Assembly: GCF_000737515.1 (NCBI RefSeq)
Contig: NZ_CP006587.1
Coordinates: 806,001 to 870,000, forward strand
Length of the DNA: 64,000 bases
Reading direction: 5' to 3'
From: Hymenobacter sp. APR13
GTDB taxonomy: Bacteria; Bacteroidota; Bacteroidia; Cytophagales; Hymenobacteraceae
Position 1 is the stretch's first letter; each line of letters starts with the position of its first letter. The position numbers and the translations under genes are program-made. Positions 59,273 to 64,000 of the stretch are shown one piece after another. Under the pieces are notes generated by a model. It saw nothing but the letters and a program-made list of their open reading frames with translations. It was not told the DNA's origin and ran no database searches.

Positions 59273-60958
59273 CTACTTCCGGGCCGGAACCGGGCGGGCC
59301 GGCGCGGCCGGCGTCACCGGCGCCTTGGTGGTTTTGGGTTTGGCGCTGGCTTTGGCGGGCGTTTTGGCTTTCGGCTTGGCCTTGGCTTTCACCGGCACGG
59401 CGAAGTGCTTGCCCAACACCATGCGGCGGGTAGGGCGTTCCGTGGGGCGCCAGCGGAAGTCTTTCAGCTTCTCATCTTCGGGCTTGAGTTCATGGGGCGG
59501 AATAAAGCTGGCATCGGGGTTGGTGAGGAAGCTGATGGTCTGCAGCTTGCCCTCCCCAAAGCGCAAAGCCATGGTCGAGGACACGGCTTTGTTCATGCCA
59601 CTCACCGCAGTGTCGCCCTCAAGAGCATAGTAGAGGCTCTCGGCGTTGCCAAGCACGTCCACTTTTTTTATGGAGTTGGCCTGGAAATAGGCCACCATGT
59701 TGCGGCCCTTCACCTGGTTGTAGTTCAGCAGCGTGTCCTGCCCGATGATAAACGAGTTGGCATACAGGCGCATCTGGTCCAGCTTGCCATTGCGCTGCCG
59801 GATCTGCATGCTGTCGGCGGTGAGCTGGTTTTTCTCGTTCCAGAGAATCGGGTTCTTGTTGAGGTAGATGATGGAATCCTGCCGGTCGTAGGTGAGCGAG
59901 TCGGCGCGGCCCTGCAAATCGGGACGGAAGATCTTGGCTTTGGGGTAAGCGTAGAGCACGCCGGCGGCGTTCAGCGGCGGGCGGCCTTCCTGGCTGATGA
60001 GCGTATCGGCGGCGAGGTAGAGCGTGTCTTTGCCGGAGATGTTGCGCATCACCGGGGCGCCGTACACCTTGGTGCGGCCCCGCGTGCGCCAGTAGCGCCC
60101 CACGTCGCCCCGAATCACGAGGTTGTCTTTCTTGCTGGTCATGGAGACGTGGCCGGTGGCCACGCCGTACTGCCGGGCCTCGTCGTACACCAGCCGGTCG
60201 CCGCCCAGCAGGTAGTTGGGCGTCTCGATCTTGGCGTTCTTCTGGAAGTTGGAAACCCGCGTGATGGTGTTGTAGGTACCGTTTTCGGCGTAGAGCGTGC
60301 CCTGCTGCCCCTTGATGCGGGTGGGCCCGAGGAAGGTGGCAATCTTCGAGATGGTGTTGTACTGCAGCGTGTCGGTGTCGATGACGTTGTCCTTGGTCAC
60401 CAGCTTCACGTCGCGCTTGAAGCTGAACACCTTGCTGGCCGTGTTGTAGTAGCCAAAGCGGCTATCGAGCGTGTTTTCGGGGTCGACGAGGTGGCCTCCG
60501 GTGCTGTAGTAGGCCAGGTTGCGGTTCAGGTCGTAGTCGAGGGCCTGGGTGGTGAGCGTCATGCGCGGGTCGCGCATGGTCACGTTGCCGGTGATGCGGG
60601 CCTTGCGGGTGTCGCCGTCGTAGGTGCCCCGGTTGCCGGTGATGGTGATGGTGTCGTTCTGGATAATGCGCACGTTGCTGAACGCCTCCAAGGCGTTGCG
60701 CTCCAGATATTGGTAGGCCGAGTCGCAGTAGAGCAGCGTGGTGCCCTGCCGGAAGCTCACGTTGCCAATCAGCTTGCGAATCTCGACGCCGTTGAAGGTG
60801 CCACCCACCAGCCGCTGGGTGCCGGGCAGCAGCTCGATGCGCGAGCCTTTGGGCGGCGTGGCAGCCGTAGCCGGCCGGGCAGCGGGCCGCTGCTGGGCCA
60901 GGACAAAGGCGGGCAGCAGCGCCAGCCACAACAGAAAAATATGCTTGGGAAAGGTCAT
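59273..60958 (-). CDS. OstA/LptA-like protein
   Basis: 561 residues from the ATG at 60958, chosen for its signal peptide (HIFLLWLALLPAFVLAQ). Repeated beta-jelly-roll strands of the OstA/LptA type: GVEIRKLIGNVSFRQGTTLL, YCDSAYQYLERNALEAFSNV, NDTITITGNRGTYDGDTRKA and several KVFGP-like loops. Such proteins form the periplasmic slide that carries lipopolysaccharide to the outer membrane. The C-terminal tail is Lys/Ala/Pro-rich, probably disordered. A TACCTTCG near-match to the -7 box lies just upstream. It lies about 100 bases upstream of bamD on the same strand. Confidence 0.87.
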   Translation of the reverse strand: MTFPKHIFLLWLALLPAFVLAQQRPAARPATAATPPKGSRIELLPGTQRLVGGTFNGVEIRKLIGNVSFRQGTTLLYCDSAYQYLERNALEAFSNVRIIQNDTITITGNRGTYDGDTRKARITGNVTMRDPRMTLTTQALDYDLNRNLAYYSTGGHLVDPENTLDSRFGYYNTASKVFSFKRDVKLVTKDNVIDTDTLQYNTISKIATFLGPTRIKGQQGTLYAENGTYNTITRVSNFQKNAKIETPNYLLGGDRLVYDEARQYGVATGHVSMTSKKDNLVIRGDVGRYWRTRGRTKVYGAPVMRNISGKDTLYLAADTLISQEGRPPLNAAGVLYAYPKAKIFRPDLQGRADSLTYDRQDSIIYLNKNPILWNEKNQLTADSMQIRQRNGKLDQMRLYANSFIIGQDTLLNYNQVKGRNMVAYFQANSIKKVDVLGNAESLYYALEGDTAVSGMNKAVSSTMALRFGEGKLQTISFLTNPDASFIPPHELKPEDEKLKDFRWRPTERPTRRMVLGKHFAVPVKAKAKPKAKTPAKASAKPKTTKAPVTPAAPARPVPARK

Positions 60959-61091
60959 TTCAGCGCGAAGGTACGGAACCTGCCCCCTAACGCCACCAAG
61001 CCGTTTCTGGTGTCCGGGCGCCACACTTTGCGGGCGGGCCGCCCTGGCGCGGCCCGCGCTGCTCTTTCGGCTTTTCCTGCACTGCGGCACT

Positions 61092-61994
61092 CTATAAAGT
61101 AAACTGCGGCGGAATCATGCCGCGCATGGCGGGCACGTTGTCGGTTTCGATGGCGTCGGGCAGGGTGCCGAGCAGGCGCTTGACGGTGCCACTCGAGCGC
61201 CCCCCGAACGTGACCACCTGCAGGCCGGCGGCGTGGGCCTGACGGGTGTTTTCCAGACTCACGAGGTCTTTGCTCAGCACCACGGCCTGCACCTTCTCGG
61301 CTTTGGCGTTTTGCAGGCCGGCGGCAAAGTTGTCGGTGATTTCCAGGCCCAGGGGCACGCCCGGCAGCTCGCGGCGCAGCAAAGCCAGCGTGGGCTGGTG
61401 GGTGGTCAATATAAGCAGGCGCTCCGGCGGCCAGGGGTAGCGTCGCAGCAGGCGGCCCAGGGCGCGGGCCAGCACCGGCGCGCGCCAGTAGGCATCGTCG
61501 GGGCGGCAGGCGTCGGCGTGGTGCAGGTCGAAGTGCAGGTAGGGATGCTGGCCCTGGGTGCGGCTGAGCAGGCTTTCCAGGGTCTGCAGCTTCTCATTGT
61601 GGAACCAGTCGTAGGGCAGGCCGGCGCGGTAGGGCAGCTGCAGCAGCTCCGCGGCCGGCTTCTCGCTGATGCACCCGGTGCCGGCCGTCAACGACTCCAG
61701 CTTGGCATCGTGGTAGAGCATCAGCACACTGTCCTGGCTGAGCTGCACGTCCACTTCTAGGCCGTCGGCGCCGCGGTCCAGGGCCTGCTGCAAACTGGCG
61801 GCGCTGTTGGGCGGCAGCGGGTTGAAGGGCATGATGGGCGTCAGGAACGCCGAGCCGGCGTGCCCGATAACCAGCGGGCGGTAATCGGCGGGCAGCACGG
61901 GGTCGGTGGTGCAGGCGGCGGGCAGCAGCAGGGCCAGGCCCAGGCCGGCGCGGCGCAGCACAGGGCGCAGCCGGGCAGTGAAGAAAACAGGCAT
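61092..61994 (-). CDS. Glycerophosphodiester phosphodiesterase family lipoprotein
   Basis: 300 residues from the ATG at 61994; the long upstream extension of this frame is only the shadow of tilS and was cut off. Lipobox LLLPAAC (Cys28). The GDPD barrel: PLVIGHAGSAFLTPIMP (catalytic His), DGLEVDVQLSQDSVLMLYHD (metal Glu/Asp and second His), and YLHFDLHHADACRP. It probably hydrolyses glycerophosphodiesters at the periplasmic or outer-membrane face. Divergent from tilS with about 108 bases between them. Confidence 0.9.
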   Translation of the reverse strand: MPVFFTARLRPVLRRAGLGLALLLPAACTTDPVLPADYRPLVIGHAGSAFLTPIMPFNPLPPNSAASLQQALDRGADGLEVDVQLSQDSVLMLYHDAKLESLTAGTGCISEKPAAELLQLPYRAGLPYDWFHNEKLQTLESLLSRTQGQHPYLHFDLHHADACRPDDAYWRAPVLARALGRLLRRYPWPPERLLILTTHQPTLALLRRELPGVPLGLEITDNFAAGLQNAKAEKVQAVVLSKDLVSLENTRQAHAAGLQVVTFGGRSSGTVKRLLGTLPDAIETDNVPAMRGMIPPQFTL

Positions 61995-62063
61995 AGAAAG
62001 AGGAGGCGAAAAAACCCGCCGCCCCAATATAGCCCACGTAGCCGCAAACAGCGGCCCGGGCCG

Positions 62064-62071
62064 TACTTTTG
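62064..62071 (+). promoter_or_regulatory. -7 box upstream of tilS
   Basis: TACTTTTG matches TAnnTTTG exactly, 31 bases before the tilS ATG at 62103. Confidence 0.6.
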
Positions 62072-62102
62072 CGGCCTGCCATTTCCTTGCTTCCCCTCCC
62101 CT

Positions 62103-63434
62103 ATGCTCGACCAGGTCCGCCGCTACATCCAGGAACACGCGCTTTTCACCCTCGAAACCGACACGCTGCTGGTGGCCGTGAGCGGCGGGCAGGACTCGGT
62201 GGTGCTGGCCGACGTGCTGCACCAACTGGGGGCGCAGTTTGCCATTGCCCACTGCCACTTCGGCCTGCGCGCCGACGAGGCCGATGCCGACGAGCAGTTT
62301 GTGCGCAAGCTGGCCAAGAAGTACGAGGTGCCCTATTTCGTGGAGTTCTTCCAGACCAAGGCCTTTGCCGAGCAGGAAGGCATTTCGACGCAGATGGCGG
62401 CCCGGGCGCTGCGCTACGAGTGGTTTGAGCGAATCCGCCAGACGCAGGGCTACGCCTACGTGGCCACCGCCCACCACCAGCGCGACGCCGCCGAAACCAT
62501 GCTGCTCAACCTCACCCACGGCACCGGCCTGGCCGGTTTGCACGGCATCCCGCCCAAAAACGGCCACATCGTGCGGCCGCTGCTGGGCGTGGCCAAGCCT
62601 GAGCTGTTTGAGTATCTGGTGGAAAACCAGCTGATGTGGCGCGAAGACGCCTCCAACGACAGCCCCGTGTACCAGCGCAACCGCCTGCGCCAGGAGGTGC
62701 TGCCCGTGCTGCGCGACATCAACCCCAGCCTCGACCAGACGCTGCAGTTCACGGCCGAGCGGGTGGGCGGGGCCGAGGAAATCGTGCGCCGCTACGTGCA
62801 GGACACCGCCGCCGAGGCCCAGCGCACCGAAACCGACGCCACGTACCTCGACATCCGGCTGCTGCAGAAAACGGCCGCCACCACGCTGGTGCTGCACGAG
62901 CTGCTGCGGCTGTTCGGGTTCAGCTTTCCGGTGGTGAAGGACATTGTGGCCGCCTTCCCGGCCGAGCCCGGCCGCCGCTTCGAGTCGCCGACGCACCGGC
63001 TGGTGAAGGACCGCGAGCAGCTGGTTATCACCCCGAAGAACCTCACCAAATTCGGCACGCACCAGCTGCAGGCCGGCCAGGAAGTGCTGAAGATTGACGG
63101 GCTGCACCTGCGCCTGGAGCTGCAGGAAGTAACCGAAGGCTTTGAGGTGCCGCGCGGCAAAGCCGTAGCCGCGCTGGATGCCGATGCGCTGAAATTCCCG
63201 CTCATCGTGCGGCCCTGGCAGGAAGGCGACTGGTTTATGCCCATCGGCATGAAAGGCAAAAAGAAGCTCTCCGACTTCCTCATCGACCAGAAAGTGCCCC
63301 TCAACCTCAAAGACAACGTGCAGGTGCTCTGCTCCGGCGACGGCAAAATCGCCTGGGTCATCGGCTTCCGCCCCGACGAGCGGTTTCGCGTGAACGACGA
63401 CACCGAGCGGGTGCTGGTGGTGAAACGGATGTAG
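62103..63434 (+). CDS. tilS: tRNA(Ile)-lysidine synthase
   Basis: A 443-residue ATP-dependent N-type PP-loop enzyme that puts lysidine on C34 of tRNA-Ile(CAU), so it reads AUA as Ile. The PP-loop is VAVSGGQDSVVLA (residues 25-37). The NTPase domain has IAHCHFGLR and YVATAHHQRDAAETMLLNLT; the C-terminal TilS domains include KVPLNLKDNVQVLCSGDG and end VLVVKRM. The start at 62103 fits the family. The last ~60 bases of the gene, plus part of what follows, are repeated about 520 bases further on. Confidence 0.95.
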   Translation: MLDQVRRYIQEHALFTLETDTLLVAVSGGQDSVVLADVLHQLGAQFAIAHCHFGLRADEADADEQFVRKLAKKYEVPYFVEFFQTKAFAEQEGISTQMAARALRYEWFERIRQTQGYAYVATAHHQRDAAETMLLNLTHGTGLAGLHGIPPKNGHIVRPLLGVAKPELFEYLVENQLMWREDASNDSPVYQRNRLRQEVLPVLRDINPSLDQTLQFTAERVGGAEEIVRRYVQDTAAEAQRTETDATYLDIRLLQKTAATTLVLHELLRLFGFSFPVVKDIVAAFPAEPGRRFESPTHRLVKDREQLVITPKNLTKFGTHQLQAGQEVLKIDGLHLRLELQEVTEGFEVPRGKAVAALDADALKFPLIVRPWQEGDWFMPIGMKGKKKLSDFLIDQKVPLNLKDNVQVLCSGDGKIAWVIGFRPDERFRVNDDTERVLVVKRM

Positions 63435-63455
63435 AGTTTAGTGCTTAGGAAGTTG
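63373..63455 (+). repeat. Direct repeat copy A (tilS 3' end)
   Basis: The end of tilS from CCGACGAGCGG to the stop and the next 21 bases (AGTTTAGTGCTTAGGAAGTTG) match copy B at 63897-64000 with a handful of substitutions and extra TTAGTGC-type words in B. Confidence 0.88.
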
Positions 63456-63478
63456 AGGAGCGTACAACTATTTAAAAC

Positions 63479-63820
63479 ATGGCAACGAAAACGAAGCTGT
63501 TAGTTCTAGCAACTTTAACATTTTTAGCTCTTGCCTTTTATCTATTGGCAGGTTTATTAATCACGAGTTCAACACCTTCCATAATAGATGAGACTATCGA
63601 GGCCAGTAAAGCAGACAGGAAGCTTAACTCACTGATAGGCACGTATCGGGGTTTTCAAGCAGAATTCGACGAAAACGATACCGAAAGAGATACCATTAAT
63701 TTCACCATTCTTCACAAAGGTTCGAGGAAGAATATACTTATAAAATACAAGGCAAAGAGCACATATAAAGGCAAGTGGAAACTAATAAATAGTGACACAA
63801 TCAGCATCACTGATAAATAG
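63479..63820 (+). CDS. Small AT-rich membrane-anchored protein, unknown
   Basis: 113 residues. An N-terminal membrane helix (LLVLATLTFLALAFYLLAGLLI) is followed by a soluble, charged domain: EASKADRKLNSLIGTYRGFQ, AEFDENDTERDTINFTILHK, then KNILIKYKAKSTYKGKWKLI and a short tail. The coding sequence is far richer in A+T than all neighbours, so recent transfer is likely. It sits between the two copies of the tilS 3' end and is the only gene in that 440-base interval. The pattern of a strand-rich domain ending G-K-W-K-L is like small lipocalin-type stress proteins but no family was recognised. Confidence 0.7.
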   Translation: MATKTKLLVLATLTFLALAFYLLAGLLITSSTPSIIDETIEASKADRKLNSLIGTYRGFQAEFDENDTERDTINFTILHKGSRKNILIKYKAKSTYKGKWKLINSDTISITDK

Positions 63821-63896
63821 CTAACCCCTACCGAGAAGTGAGAAGCAACAGTGCCGATTTTATTGTCCGCAAACTGTAAGTAGGACTTCCCATGCT

Positions 63897-64000
63897 CCGA
63901 CGAGCGGTTCCGCGTGAACGACAACATCGAGCGGGTGCTGGTGGTGAAGCGGATGTAGATTTTAGGGCTTAGTGCCTGGTACTTAGTGCTTAGAAAGTTG
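63897..64000 (+). repeat. Direct repeat copy B (partial tilS 3' end)
   Basis: CCGACGAGCGGTTCCGCGTG leads to GTGGTGAAGCGGATGTAG at 63958, a diverged copy of the last ~20 codons of tilS, without the rest of the gene. Most differences from copy A are at third codon positions (one Thr to Ile, one Asp to Asn). The following ATTTTAGGGCTTAGTGC words match the region after tilS. The repeat may go on past the window. Confidence 0.88.

Noticed and set aside
61994..63107. A very long minus-strand frame joining the glycerophosphodiesterase to an upstream 370-residue extension
   Set aside because: The extension is the antisense shadow of tilS; its residues are His/Gln/Val/Gly-rich as expected from GC-rich antisense frames, and a signal peptide with lipobox begins at 61994.

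Overview
The window looks like chromosome from a Bacteroidota member of the Cytophagales, most likely Hymenobacter or a close relative. That is an inference from gene content and style: high GC, type IX secretion (T9SS) C-terminal sorting domains, a PorD homologue, fused DAHP synthase-chorismate mutase, several exact TAnnTTTG -7 promoter boxes, few Shine-Dalgarno sequences, and intergenic spaces filled with palindromic repeats. No rRNA, CRISPR array or prophage was seen.

0-36 kb is mostly housekeeping. It holds two tRNA-Ser genes, a YihY/BrkB membrane protein, a thioesterase, MltG, a Calx-beta T9SS cargo protein, the t6A synthase Sua5/TsaC, a lipid A-type acyltransferase, WbqC, ClpC, an acyl-CoA carboxylase beta subunit, an M42 peptidase, a BtuF-like protein, aroA-aroB, DAHP synthase-chorismate mutase, proline dehydrogenase, a stress protein, a C-terminal processing protease, LysS, two YtxH proteins (one fused to CsbD) and a run of small secreted or cytosolic proteins. 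Three tandem paralogous lipoproteins of an unrecognised W-x-W-Q family lie between the shikimate genes.

36-52.5 kb is an accessory region. It has an IS5-family insertion sequence with perfect ends and a TAA target duplication next to a truncated gene. It also holds a GH16-CBM6 T9SS enzyme, an M28 peptidase, two alpha/beta hydrolases, an ABC exporter, an orphan barstar, SDR enzymes and a phosphate-selective-type porin. Its most striking content is a REP-associated tyrosine transposase (RAYT) gene, broken by a one-base frameshift. It is bracketed by inverted arrays of 53-bp units, each a GTAG-headed hairpin plus spacer. Two further GTAG-headed hairpin families and one degenerate copy lie within 7 kb, several touching stop codons. 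Three genes here (RAYT, a PRISE-type reductase, the porin) carry single-base shifts at homopolymers.

52.5-64 kb returns to core genes: fabI, recN, then the envelope/core block porD-coaB-coaC-rpoZ-bamD, an OstA/LptA-like protein, a glycerophosphodiesterase and tilS. The normally fused coaBC is split into two ORFs by a 157-bp palindromic element of a family with copies also near 6.6 and 18.2 kb; two shorter relatives lie at 55.4 and 57.8 kb. At the right edge, an AT-rich small gene is flanked by a direct repeat of the 3' end of tilS, which looks like an insertion or recombination footprint.

Functional themes are envelope biogenesis and T9SS secretion, aromatic amino acid synthesis, proteostasis, and an active or recently active population of small palindromic repeats reshaping gene ends.
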